A stretch of DNA of 23,207 bases from Ichthyophthirius multifiliis (GCF_000220395.1 NW_004086079.1:1-23207), one strand, 5' to 3'; counted from the stretch's first letter, positions 9,946 to 20,819 are shown. Notes: generated from the sequence alone by a model not told the origin. Numbers and translations are program-made.

Positions 9946-12315
9946 TTTAATTTCATTTTTTAAATTTCTTTTAAAGCAAGCAAAAAGAATTTTCCTTTAA
10001 CCTGGTTTTAATCCATCTACAACACTCGGTATAGATCTCAAATTATCTGAATTTGAAAAATGTATAAGCTCTTTATCAATAAAATCTTTAAATCTCAACT
10101 ACTTAATATTATAATCAACAAATAAGTTTGGATTATAAATTGCTAGCCAATCTTTTCTTTCTTAAATTTTTTTTCTCGAAAAGCCCAATTCTATTCTCTA
10201 AAAGTCTTCATCGTCTTCATAAAGAAATTTTATTTAATGATCATATACATTAGAAAAATATTCTTTAGCCTCTTTGTCAGTGGATGTTCCCAACCCTTTG
10301 TAGTATTTAACTTTATATTATTTTAGTCTATTTCCTTATTATGTAGCGAAGTTTTTAAAGTCTTGTATTGTAAAAAAAGAATGAATCTCATTCCCTTTTG
10401 TAGCTTTTATAATAGGAGTTACAAACTCTTTTAAAAAACCATTCATTCTAAAAAGTGAAGGCCAAAAATAATGTATAAAGTTTATCAATAAACCTTTTAT
10501 ATGAGAACCGTCGGAATCTTAATCAGTCATTATCATTATTGATCCATATCTTAAGGATTTCGTCTATATATTATTTTTTTAAAAATATTTAGATGAATAT
10601 TATTTAAAAAAAATATTTTTTGATAAAATGCATAAAGTCTCATTATTTTTTGTTAATAATTATTATATTTTATGTATTTAATAAAATTAAAGATATGTAT
10701 GTATTTTTTAATTTATTTTTATTTAAAAAAAAAAAAAAGTATAAATAATGTTATTTTTTACATTTTCATAATTAGTTTTTGAAGGATCAAGTCCCATAAT
10801 TTTACACAAATTTTAAATTTCCTAATTATCCATGATTTATTTTTTCGGTGCTTCCCTAACATTAAGTAATTTTCCCCTCAATGGAAATACCCCAAAGTTA
10901 TCTCTTCCTACAACTTCAATTCCAGCCATAGCTAATGCTTTAGCTGAATCTCCTTCCGTTAAAATTAATGTACAATTTTCACTTCTAGCCGTTCCTGCAT
11001 CATTAGCATCGTCTAATTTAGGAATACCCGTAATTCTAGCTTTTTTTCCTCCTTTTAATGTTTTTTAAAGTTTTGAATTTTCCCTTGCCTTCGCCTAGTT
11101 AACAATCTATTCAACTATCCCTGTTTTAAGAATCGCTTTGATAAATTTTTCTGAAATTTCAGGTTTAGATCCAAATTAAGAAGCCTTAGTGGTCAAAGTT
11201 TCCTTAGTTTATGAATCGAAAGTCGGATTAACAATAAGTGCATTGACAAAAAGAAAAATATGGGATTTAATTTAATAAGGTTTAATATCTAAATCTTTAT
11301 TTTTCTTTTAAATTTATTCTTATATCCTCTCTACTATTTTATCCACTATATAATCCACGTGTTTACCCCCTCTAGACGTACAAATAGCGTTCACAAAGGA
11401 AACTTGTTTAAAAACTCCATCAGAAAAAGTCAATAGAATTTCCCAGCGGTCTGTTTTCATTTCTTTATCGTAAATTTTTAGACTTTCATCAACTTCAGGA
11501 AGGAACATATTAATATAATGACTAAAAGATTTGATTTTTATGGCTTATTCATTTAAAAATACTTTTAAATTTGTATTAAATATGCCAGACATATCGTATA
11601 CACGTTTTTTTAAAAGGCAAACAGTATCTTCTGTTAAACTTTCCATTTTAAATCTTTTTAAATCAGGAAAAAAAGTCACACAGGTATAATTTCCCCCTTT
11701 TTTATATTTTTCTATTACTGGTTCAGTTCTTTCAGACATATTTTTTCTCCATTCTTATTTGTAGTATTTCCCATGATCTTCATCATTACATTCTAAAATA
11801 AATTTTGTTGAAAATATATTAGTTAATTTAGCCCCATAACCATTCCTACCGCCTACAACTTTTATTCATTATCATCATAATTTGACCCTGTTAAAAGTTA
11901 CCCGAAAATCATTTCTGGTACATATACATTATGTTCTTTATGCATTACTACTGGGATACCTTGTCCATTATTCCAAACTGAAATCATATTTTATTCAGGG
12001 TTTATTAATACTTTTAGTGTGTCCATTATTTTACCTTCGTCTCGCCTTTGGAAATTATCGGCTGCATTTACGTTTATTTCATCGAATATTTTATAAAAGG
12101 CAGGCACGAAATCTATCTCTTTTTCTATAAAATGGTTTCCTTCTTTACTTAATATCCAAAGAGTCTAATATATTTTTTATTAATTTTTATTTTTTTTATT
12201 TTACTTTTTATTCACATTCAACTGAACCAACATAAGAATCAGGACGAAGGAGAATATGTTCTAGTTAAGATTTTTTTTAATATTTTTATTCTACTGTCTT
12301 ATTTTAGTTGCTCAT
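7582..12315 (-). CDS. TOP2: DNA topoisomerase II
   Basis: A roughly 1,380-residue type IIA topoisomerase, normal length for eukaryotes; it passes one duplex through a double-strand break with ATP and acts in the nucleus. Exons: 12205-12315, 10762-12164, 9946-10563, 9550-9839, 9210-9501, 8689-9157, 8384-8650, 7918-8344, 7582-7851. Seen in order: [16 protein letters not shown] (start), GHKL N-box INVNAADN (about 68-74), ATP-lid [10 protein letters not shown] (142-151), QTK loop (356-358), TOPRIM EGDSAK (441-446) and DQDSDG (519-524), [10 protein letters not shown], catalytic Tyr773 in ASSRYIFT, and [12 protein letters not shown] before a Lys/Glu/Ser-rich tail ending DDFEDSDY. The start ATG at 12315 gives MSNQNKTVEQK directly before the conserved LEHILLRP. 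Gln codons TAA/TAG occur at conserved sites (LKPGQRK, IGQFGT, DQD). The frame breaks at A-runs near 11864 (before VVGG), near 8433 (before DIKDIW) and probably near 8310, each as if one A were missing. The exon 6/7 junction (8640-8690) is uncertain, and so is the frame of the tail. Confidence 0.97.
9888..9945. repeat. (TA)n microsatellite in TOP2 intron 3
   Basis: More than 25 TA dinucleotides begin right at the GT donor of the 9840-9945 intron (on the minus strand the intron opens GTATATATA). The flanking exons rejoin in phase 0 at the family motif Kx[19 protein letters not shown], so the array is purely intronic. Confidence 0.95.
10564..10761 (-). other. TOP2 intron 2
   Basis: A 198-bp GT...AG intron, the longest in this gene (the others are about 38-106 bp). 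The join [20 protein letters not shown] reproduces the family sequence. It is A+T-rich with poly-A and poly-T runs and shows nothing else. Confidence 0.85.
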
Positions 12316-13394
12316 GTTTTTTTATTTTTATTTGATTTTGGTATTTTATTTAAAAAAAATTGGCACAAAATTTTAAAATTTAAAATATAAAAAAAATATT
12401 ATATTTTATTAAAAGCAAAAATTAGAAACAGAAAAATATTAAATTTCTAAGGAGTAATTATTTTAATTTTATAAAAAAAAATCACTTCTAATTAATTAAA
12501 TTATTTAAGAATTTTTTTAAACTGGTTAATTAGAAATAAACAAAATATTTATTTATAATTTTTATTAATATATATAAATAGAATTAATTGTATATATTTT
12601 TTTTTTTTTTTAATAATAAATAAAATAAAAATTAAATGATATAAATATGTAAATTTTTATATATTTAAATTTAGGAAATTAACAATATTTATAATTCTCT
12701 AATTTTTTATTAATAAATTTAAATTTATATATTATACTATTAAAAATAATAATAAAAATATTTATTTTTTTAAATTATTAAGATTTATAGTAATAAATTT
12801 ATATTTATAATTATTATTTGTATTTATATTATGTAAATTAAATAAAAATTAAATATAAAAACTAATTATTAATTGTTTTTATAAATAGAAGGAAAAATAA
12901 TGTTAATTATATATATAATATATTATAAATATAAATATTAATTTAAATATATATATTGATAAAATAACATTATAAATAAAATAATACATTAAAAAATAAT
13001 TATTTATTTATAATTTAAATAATTAGAATATTAAAATTATAATAAAAGTATTATCATTTTCGTTTTTATAAATATATAAAATTATATTATAAATATTTTT
13101 TATAAGTAAGTTCAATCATTAACTATTATATAATTTTTTAATAAAAAATATAAATTTATTTATATATAAACTTAATATAATTGTTTAAATAATTTTTTTT
13201 AATTATCATTTTTATTTTATTTTTATTATAAAAATACAAAAAAATATAATTTTTAATTGAAAAGAAATATCATATAAATTAATCAATCCTAAAACATATT
13301 AAATAAATATAATAAAATGAATTTAACAATATAATATAACTATTAATTTTAATATTGTTTATTATATTCTATATTTTTAATAAAAAATAAATAA
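12316..13394. other. A+T-rich spacer upstream of TOP2
   Basis: Low-complexity A+T sequence between the start of topoisomerase II and the end of the next minus-strand gene. It must contain the TOP2 promoter, but I cannot point to an element. No ORF or RNA gene is supported. Confidence 0.6.
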
Positions 13395-13434
13395 GCCTAA
13401 CATAAGGCCAATATCGCCAATATCGTTTTTTTTT
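13394..13434 (+). other. Small G+C island with hairpin, 9-mer duplication and T9
   Basis: Within near-pure A/T spacer, GCCT (13395-13398) pairs with AGGC (13405-13408) around a six-base loop. This is followed by two direct copies of GCCAATATC (13407-13415 and 13416-13424) and then a G and nine Ts. A T-run after a G+C patch could be a Pol III terminator of a small RNA, but I see no tRNA-like fold or A/B box. It lies about 190 bp beyond the 3' end of the secreted repeat protein gene. Confidence 0.35.
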
Positions 13435-13620
13435 GTATAACCTTTTTATTTATTTATTTAGTTTATAAATATGAATTATCTTAAAATAAAAATTATTAAA
13501 TAAATTTAAAATATATTTATATGTATAAAAAAATTTCAAATTAAAATATATAAATCATGCATTATTATAAATATAATTAATACAATTTAATAAATTTTTT
13601 TATATTAAAAATAAAATAAA

Positions 13621-15763
13621 TCAATCAGATTTACATTTTTCTTTTAATTAATTAGTTAATTATTGATTTTCAATTAAGCTATCCTTAACAGTTTCAAGAT
13701 TTTACTTAAAATCAGCTAATTAATTTTATTCTATATTCAAAGTTTCTGATAGTGATTTTTATTTTTTATTTAAGTCATTTAATTTTTTTAAAAGTTCATC
13801 AATTTAAAATTGCAAACTTTCTGATTGGTTTTATAAATCAGCTTGTTCATATTTTATATCTTAAATATTATCACTAAATTATAAAATATCTTAATTAAGT
13901 TTACTCTATTAATCTAACAAATCTTTTTTTTTTAGATTATATTAAATCGAAAGTGCTTAACACTATTATTTTAAATCATGATTTTACTTTTCTATATTAG
14001 ATTCATTATCATTTGATTATTCTAAATTATTTTTATTTTATTCTTCATTCATATGATGAATTTAGTGTTCTTCATCCATTTATTCGTGGTTTTCATCTTT
14101 TTATTCATGGTTATCATGTTCTTCGTGATTTTCGTGTTTTTCATCTTTTTATTAATGGTTATCATGTTGTTCTTCATGATTTTCGTGTTTTTCATCCTTT
14201 TATTCATGTTTTTCATCTTTTTATTGATGGTTATCATGGCCTTCAGTATTTTCGTGTTTTTCATCCTTTTATTAATGTTTTTCATCTTTTAATTGATGAT
14301 TATCATGTTCTTCGTGATTTTCATCTTTTTATTTATGGTTATCATGTTCTTCATGATTTTCGTGTTTTTCATCTTTTTATTAATTTTTTTCACACTTTTA
14401 ATCGTGATTTTCGTGTTTTTCGTCTTTTTTATTATTTTATTCATGGTTATCATTTTCTTCATTATTTTCGTATTTTTCATCCTTTTATTCGTGTTTTTCA
14501 TCTTTTTATTGATGGTTATCATTTTCTTCATTATTTTCGTGTTTTTCATCCTTTTATTCGTGTTTTTCATCCTTTTATTTATGGTTATCATGTTCTTAGT
14601 TATTCTCATGTTTTTCATCTTTTTATTTATGGTCATCATGGTCTTCATTATTTTCGTGTTTTTCATCTTTTTAATCTTTTATTAATGTTTTTCATTCTTT
14701 TAATCGTGATTTTCGAGTTTTTCATCTTTTTCATCATTTTATTAATGGTTATCATTTTCTTCATTATTTTCGTGTTTTTCATCCTTTTATTCATGTTTTT
14801 CATCTTTTTATTGATGGTTATCATGTTCTTCATGATTTTCGTGTTTTTCATCTTTTTATTAATTTTTTTCACACTTTTAATCGTGATTTTCGAGTTTTTC
14901 GTCTTTTTTATTATTTTATTCATGGTTATCATGTTCTTCATTATTTTCGTGTTTTTCATCCTTTTATTCGTGTTTTTCATCTTTTTATTGATGGTTATCA
15001 TGTTCTTCGTGATTTTCATCTTTTTATTGATGGTTATCATGTTCTTCATGATTTTCGTGTTTTGCATACTTTTATTCGTGGTTTTCATCTTTTTATTCAT
15101 GGTTATCATGTTCTTCATTACTTTCGTGATTTTCATCCTTTTATTTTTAGTTTTCGTGTTTTTCAACATTTTTTTCTTTGTCAATTTCTAATTTAACATT
15201 TTTTTAATTATTATTTTATTTTTCATCGATATTTTCCAGTTTTTAATTCTACTATTCATGATTTTCTAGTTTTTTATTTTTTTCTTCTTGGTTTTTTCTT
15301 TTTCATTGTTTTTATCTTGGTTTTCTTCTTTTTGACAATTTTAAACTTCGTTTTCAATTTATTACTTTTACTCTTATTATTTAAGTTTTTCTGATTTTTA
15401 TTATTCTTAATCTTATTTTTATTATTATTCTGATTATTATTTTTATATATAATCTTTTTAGTATTATTCATTCTATTATTATTATTCTAATTTTTATAAT
15501 TCTTTATTTTATTATTCTAATAATTAGTTTTATTGTTATTCTAATTTTTATTATCCTAATTATTCTTATTTTTATTTAAGTAACTGTTATTATTATAATT
15601 TTATTATTCTTATTTATATTATTCTAAAATTATTTTTATTATTATTCTAATTTTTATTATTCTTATTATTCTTATTATTATTAAATTATTATTGTTATTA
15701 TTGTTATTTTTATTCTTCTTATTTTTATTCTTCTTATTTTTATTATTCTTATTCTTATTATTC

Positions 15764-15811
<48 letters not shown>

Positions 15812-16069
15812 TTATAATATTTTTTTTTATTATATTTCTTACTATTTCTTTTCTTCTATTTTTTACTATTCTTATTTTTATTTTAATTATTCTTATTTTT
15901 ATTATTCAGTTTATTATTTTTATTATTATTCAATTTGTTATTTTTATGTTTATTATTATTATTCTAATTATCTATAGTTATTCATTCTAATATATTTTTC
16001 TTTGAATTTAGAACTTTCAGCCTATGTTAAAAGTATTAAAAAGAGTATACAAATTTGTTGTTTTTTCAT
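13621..16069 (-). CDS. Secreted charged-repeat coiled-coil protein
   Basis: One long exon encodes about 815 residues. It starts with a clear signal peptide (MKKQQICILFLILLTQAESS), so the product enters the secretory pathway. Next come a Gln/Lys/Glu-rich region with Gln tracts made mostly of TAA codons (about 15560-15960), then a mixed Asn/Lys/Gln/Glu region. From about 15140 to 14060 runs an array of acidic/His units, typically DEKHENNEEHDNHQQK with shorter QKDEKHE units. The last roughly 130 residues form a heptad-like coiled coil (for example QIDELLKKLNDLNKKQKSL) ending ENQQLTNQLKEKCKSD and TGA at 13621-13623. There is no transmembrane helix after the signal peptide. The His/Asp/Glu repeats suggest metal or calcium binding, and signal peptide plus coiled coil recalls ciliate dense-core granule cargo, but both are guesses; I recognise no family. 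The frame breaks twice as if one A were missing, near 15275-15290 and near 14675-14680. The opposite strand carries long shadow ORFs. Confidence 0.85.
14060..15150 (-). repeat. Coding tandem repeat array (Asp/Glu/Lys/His/Asn units)
   Basis: Imperfect units of mostly 48 nt (16 codons), plus 21-nt partial units, encode DEKHENNEEHDNHQQK-like peptides on the minus strand. There is higher-order structure: a block of about 180 bp beginning near 14341 recurs near 14820 with only about three mismatches, an offset of 479 bases. Units differ mainly at synonymous or conservative positions (Asn/His, Lys/Asn), as expected for an array expanded by unequal exchange but still under reading-frame constraint. 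Confidence 0.92.
15767..15811 (-). repeat. (TAA)n Gln-codon microsatellite
   Basis: An uninterrupted TAA run on the minus strand (ATT on the plus strand), in frame with the signal peptide start, encodes about 14 consecutive Gln in this code. Neighbouring sequence to both sides is the same repeat interrupted by GAA, AAA and CAA codons. Confidence 0.9.
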
Positions 16070-17512
16070 TATTTTTATTTTATTATTTTATTGTTTTTGT
16101 TTATATTTTTAATTATTTTTATTTTTCATATTTAAATAATCTGTCTGATTTCTATTGTAATTAAGCGTTTTTTTATATTTTGTTATTTTATAACTATTTT
16201 TAATAAAATTTATCTTTTTTTTTTTTTCAATTAATTAAGAAATAATTTCATCTTATTTTTAATTGAGGTATTTAGTTATATCAATTATATTTATTTTTAA
16301 TTATTTTAAAAAGTTAAATGAATTATAAAAAGATAATATTTTGGTAAATTGTTTAAAAAAATAAAAATAAAACAAAATATTTAAATTATAATATATAACA
16401 AATATTAAATATTATCTTTATATTTATTTCAACGAATCTTTTAAAAATTATTCCATTAAAATAAATATTAAGTATTAAATTTAAAATTATATAAAATCAA
16501 ATGTATTTTTAAAAAAACTGCTTTTTTTATATTTTAAAAATATATTTATTTGTAAAATAAATATTATTATTTAATATCTAATATAAAATAAAATATAATT
16601 TTCCTTTTATCCCAAAATAACGTAATTTTAAAATAAAAAAACGTAAATTAATTATGTAACAAAATAATAAAATAGAAAAAATTAAATTAATATTTATTAT
16701 TAATTAAGATATTTATTTTTACTTCAAATTTATAATTTTTATTAATAAAAAATATTTCACGATTTTTTTTTTTTAATCAATATAATATTAGTATATAGCT
16801 TTTTAAATTATTATGTATTTTAAATATGAAATATATAAGAATTGATTATTATAATTTATTTAGCATTAATATAATGTTAAAATGGAACATATTATAAATT
16901 TATATATAGCAAATAATAGAAATAAAAAAATTATATTATTATCAGTATTTATTAAAGATATAATATTAAATATATAATAATTATATCATTATTTTAAATA
17001 TTATAAAACTTTAATTAATATATATATATATATAATAAATTCATTATTATTATTATTATATATATATTTTAAATTTTTATTTATAAATAATATATATTTT
17101 GCTATATAAAATAGTAAAAATTATAAAATTGTTTTAATTAATTTTTGCAATTATAATAATATTTAAAATAAATATAAGATTTATAATTTTATTATCATTT
17201 ATATTTGTGTTTTTTAATGAAAATATATATTAAATTTATTTAAAATTTAAAAAAAAGAAATCAATTTATAGTATTCAATAGTAATTTTACATATTTTTGA
17301 AGTTATATTTATTAATTTATTTAAAAATGTAAATATTATAAATGAAAAAAACATATTTTAATAGTTTTAAAAAACTATTTATAAATATTATAATTTTTAC
17401 CTTATTTTTTTATAAATAAAGATTAATATATCCGTTTAATATTTATTTAATCCATCATTCGTTCCTAAATTTATTATAGATTTAGGATTAAAAATCATAA
17501 TACAAAAAATAC
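16070..17512. other. A+T-rich spacer
   Basis: Nearly 1.45 kb of low-complexity A/T upstream of the secreted repeat protein, with a (TA)n stretch near 17018-17035. A minus-strand piece at about 17380-17470 (reading ERMMDQINIKRIYQSL after a possible acceptor) might be a second exon of the weak ORF at 17513-17749. Nothing else is supported. Confidence 0.5.
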
Positions 17513-17749
17513 TCATACATATTAATTATATATTTTGTTATAATATTTATTAAAAACATACTAATTTTTTTTTAAATTTTTATAATCAAATTCTTTTAAT
17601 TCTTCTTTAATTATACGAAAATGAATTTCGGTTTCGTGTATCTATTTTTTATTATATATTTTTATCGTAATTTACAAAAAATTAAATATAATTAAAAATA
17701 AATTTATGTAAAAAAAATATTATTTTTGTAATTTAAAATGAGAAATCAT
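17513..17749 (-). CDS. Weak ORF, 78 aa, hydrophobic start
   Basis: ATG at 17749 to TGA at 17513-17515, with TAA/TAG as Gln. The N-terminal 30 residues are hydrophobic (YFFYINLFLIIFNFL), followed by a polar segment that looks like protein, QIHETEIHFRIIKEELKEFD. A possible GTATGA donor at the stop could instead splice to sequence near 17470. No family recognised. A chance ORF is quite possible, but the polar segment lies in one of the few less A/T-biased patches here. Confidence 0.27.
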
Positions 17750-18447
17750 TTTTATGTTTTGTTAGATTAATTTTCTAATTATTTTTATTTATATTAAACA
17801 AATATAAAAAATAATTTTAAATTATAAAATAGTTAAATAAAATTATTAATTATGATTAAATAATATATAAAAAATGAAATTAATATTTATTATTAAAACA
17901 TTATAAAATTAAATAGAATAAAATAGATATAATAAAAAAAAATTATAAATAAAGAATTAAAAATATAATATTTTATTATGCTTATTTAACTCTAAATAAA
18001 AAAATTAACAAAATGAAAATAAGTATTATATTAATATTTAATATGTTCTATAATTTTTATTTTCAAAAAATTCTTAATTTGAAAATTTAATAACTATATT
18101 TATACACTTATTACTTTTTAATCTATAAAAATAAGCGCCTATTTACATAAATTTAATAATTTCTTATTTTTCCTAAATAATATCTCTTCGATTTTAAATA
18201 TATTATCTAAAGTTTTAAATGAAAAAAAACCTTAATCTGATTTCCAAAATAATTTTTTTAATTTTAATATAATAAGTAATATTTAGTGATAAAATAAATA
18301 TTTTTTTATTAGAGCTATATTTTTGTTTAAAATTGATTCAAATAAATCAAATAATAATTTAATTATTAAAAATAAAAGAAAGTCTTAAATATTTTATAGT
18401 TATTTAATCAAAATAGAATTTTTTAAATATTAAAACTTTTTATACAT
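17746..18447 (-). CDS. Possible protein, 233 aa, unrecognised
   Basis: ATG at 18447 to TGA at 17746-17748, read with TAA/TAG as Gln; the frame is in fact open further upstream. The stretch at about 18360-18110 reads most like protein (KLLFDLFESILNKNIALIKK, then FWKSDQGFFSFKTLDNIFKI and EEILFRKNKKLLNLCKQ). The remainder is Ile/Phe-rich and resembles translated spacer, so the true gene may be shorter. It lies beyond the TGA of the EF-hand gene on the same strand. No family recognised. Confidence 0.33.
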
Positions 18448-18748
18448 ATTTAATTTGAAATATAAATTTTATAATTTTTATTATGTTTATAAATTATATT
18501 TTATTGTATATATAAAAAAAATTTAAGAAATAAAAATAAAAAATTATTTAAAATATTAATAATATTTTTCTTTGATATATTAAAAAAAATATTGAAATAA
18601 TAATTAATATATGTATGTATTTTAATATTTTTTATTTAATTAAATAATTTCCTTAATTGTATTAATATATCTTCTTTTTTTTTTGTTCTTTATTTTTTAA
18701 TTTAATTTTTAAAAAATTATTTATAATAATAAACAAAGCATTTTTATT

Positions 18749-19187
18749 TCAAAGATTTTCAATATATTCTGTTTTTCTTTTCTTTTCTTATTCTTTATTA
18801 ATTTAATCAACTGTTTGTCTTCTCGAATTTTCAATAATGATAATTATGCAATCACCAAATTCTTTTCTATATAATCTACCACTTTAGTCAACATCAAGAA
18901 TTTTAAAAAGAAAACAGCATCTAAGTTTTTACCTGAACGTATATTAAATTATTCAACTTAAGCATGTGTTTCAGTTTAATTAATATATTTATTATTATTC
19001 TTATCTAAATTCCTCATTTTATATCTTTTCTAACATAAAAACTGTATAACTAACTTATATTAAAATATTATTCTGATTCGAAAGGCTTGCTTAGTAACTT
19101 ATAAGAATTCTTATTGATCTAATTATTAATTAAGAATTCTATCGTAAAAAATATTATCTGAATCATATTATGTTAATTTTTTAACAT
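18749..19187 (-). CDS. EF-hand protein
   Basis: The C-terminal half carries a canonical EF-hand loop, DVDQSGRLYRKE (Asp1, Asp3, Ser5, Gly6, Leu8, Glu12), with flanking helices (AVFFxKIL before, FGDCIIIIENS after), then a charged tail (QTVDQINKEQEKKRKTEYI) and TGA at 18749-18751. Only one loop is visible; EF-hands normally pair, so a partner may lie upstream. Upstream sequence in turn reads MRNLDKNNNKYINQTETHAQ (ATG 19017) and LLSKPFESEQYFNISQLYSF, in two other frames that would join if one base were missing near 19020 and another near 18905. I therefore extend the gene to an ATG at 19187, but the true start may be further upstream: protein-like sequence continues to about 19360. A calcium sensor role is family knowledge; the partner is unknown. 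Confidence 0.6.
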
Positions 19188-19572
19188 ATATAGATTATAA
19201 ATAGTAACTAATTTAAAACGTAAATTATTCAATAGTATATATTCAATTTTTTAATTTTTTAGGGATCGTTTTTTAGTGAGAAGAAAATTAATTTATCAAT
19301 AAATATTAATTTAATAAAAGCTTTATGAAATGACCAAAAATTGATTTTTATTTTCTTTAATTTTAAAATAATTAGGTAAAGTATTTCTTAAATTTATTTT
19401 CTTCTATTATTAACAAAGAAAGAGTGTAAATATTATAAATTAATTTTCTAATTTTATTTTTATAATAGTTTGTTTTAATTTTATAATAATATTTATTTAA
19501 TTACATTTGATTAATCAATAGGATTTTGTATTTAAAATAATATACTTTATATAATAAACTTATATACATATA

Positions 19573-19609
<37 letters not shown>

Positions 19610-20819
19610 ATTATTTAAATTAAAAATAATATATATTTAATGCATATTACATTTTTTGTTAAAAATGAAGTAAACAGAATAATAAATATTAAAGGAAACT
19701 AATTTTTATTAATTCATAATTTTAATGAATGTTATAAAAAAAATATAATTAAAAATTATTAAAATTTAAGAAAATTATAATAAGAATAAAAATCATTATA
19801 AATATATATTCCATATAATAAAAAATTTAATAATAAATAAAAATAATAAAGGGAAATAAAAACTACTATAAAAAAACCGCTAAAAATAAAAAAACATATC
19901 TATAAAAACAATATATTAAAAAATAAAGATTTGTTTTATAAAAATTTGAAAATTAATATTAATATATGAAATTTATATAAAAAAGATATTATTTTTTACA
20001 ACATATGATTTTTATTATTATTATTGATATTTTAATAATATTATATGAAAGTTACATTAATGTAAATATATGTTTTATTTATATAATTGATAATTATTTA
20101 TATATAATATGAAATAATTTATTACTCATAAAATTAAAAATTTTTTAATTTATTTATAATACAAAAAAAATTATTACTAATAAAAAAAATATATAATAAA
20201 AATAAAAAATTCATTAAAAAATTAGATATAAAAATAAAATATAAAAAAAAAAATATTAATAAAGAAAAAAATAAAATAAATATATAAATAATGTAAATAA
20301 ATATTATTATGTTATTAATTAATTACATTAAATTATTATTTTAATATTTATTTATATTTATAATATAAAATATTAAAAATAACATAAAAAAAAATATATA
20401 TTATAAACAAAAAAAAATATCATTGTAAAAAAATAAAAATACCTTATTTATTATAAAAATAGAAAAAATAAATTTAAAATAAAAAAAAGAAAAAATATCT
20501 TTGAGAAAAATAAAAAATATTTTTTAATATTTTTGTGTTTTTAATATATTATAAATAATAATATATTAAAAATTATTTAATAAATATTTTTATTTATTAT
20601 ATATTAATTATTTTATATCATATTTTTTTTTTTTTATATTTTAATTAATAAATTTTTTATTTATATATAATTATTTTATAATTATTTTTTTTTTTTTAAT
20701 TTTTTATAAATTAAATAATATTTTCATAATTATTTTATATTAATTTTTTTTTATAGTATTTATCATTTTATAAATTTATATTTTATTAATTAATATTATT
20801 TTAAATATATCCAAATAAA
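19188..20819. other. A+T-rich spacer with (TA)n
   Basis: The first 170 bp may hold N-terminal exons of the EF-hand gene (a minus-strand patch at 19260-19370 is less A/T-biased). The rest is low-complexity, with a (TA)n microsatellite at about 19578-19606. No other gene, RNA or mobile element is seen. Confidence 0.5.

Noticed and set aside
9767-10000. 77-codon plus-strand ORF with a Tyr-Ile run
   Set aside because: Antisense to TOP2 exons 3 and 4 and the (TA)n intron between them.
10832-11068. 78-codon plus-strand ORF
   Set aside because: Antisense to the TOPRIM region of TOP2 (EGDSAK), which is unmistakably coding on the minus strand.
11882-12130. 82-codon plus-strand ORF
   Set aside because: Antisense to the GHKL ATPase domain of TOP2.
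7582-12315. TOP2 as a pseudogene because of its frame breaks
   Set aside because: All catalytic motifs, splice sites and most of the frame are intact, and the breaks sit at homopolymers with one sign, which points to sequence error or slippage rather than decay.
14049-15184. Minus-strand Met/Lys/Asn/Ile-rich ORFs (standard code)
   Set aside because: Wrong frame of the repeat gene. The correct frame uses TAA as Gln and reads acidic/His units that join the N- and C-terminal domains.
14013-15191. 392-codon plus-strand ORF rich in Phe, His and Ile
   Set aside because: It is the antisense shadow of the minus-strand repeat array. The minus strand has a signal peptide, coiled coil and consistent repeat peptide, and the plus-strand peptide only mirrors the repeats.
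15274-15471. 65-codon minus-strand Asn/Lys ORF
   Set aside because: Out-of-frame reading of the Gln/Glu/Lys region of the secreted repeat protein; the frame continuous with the signal peptide is different.
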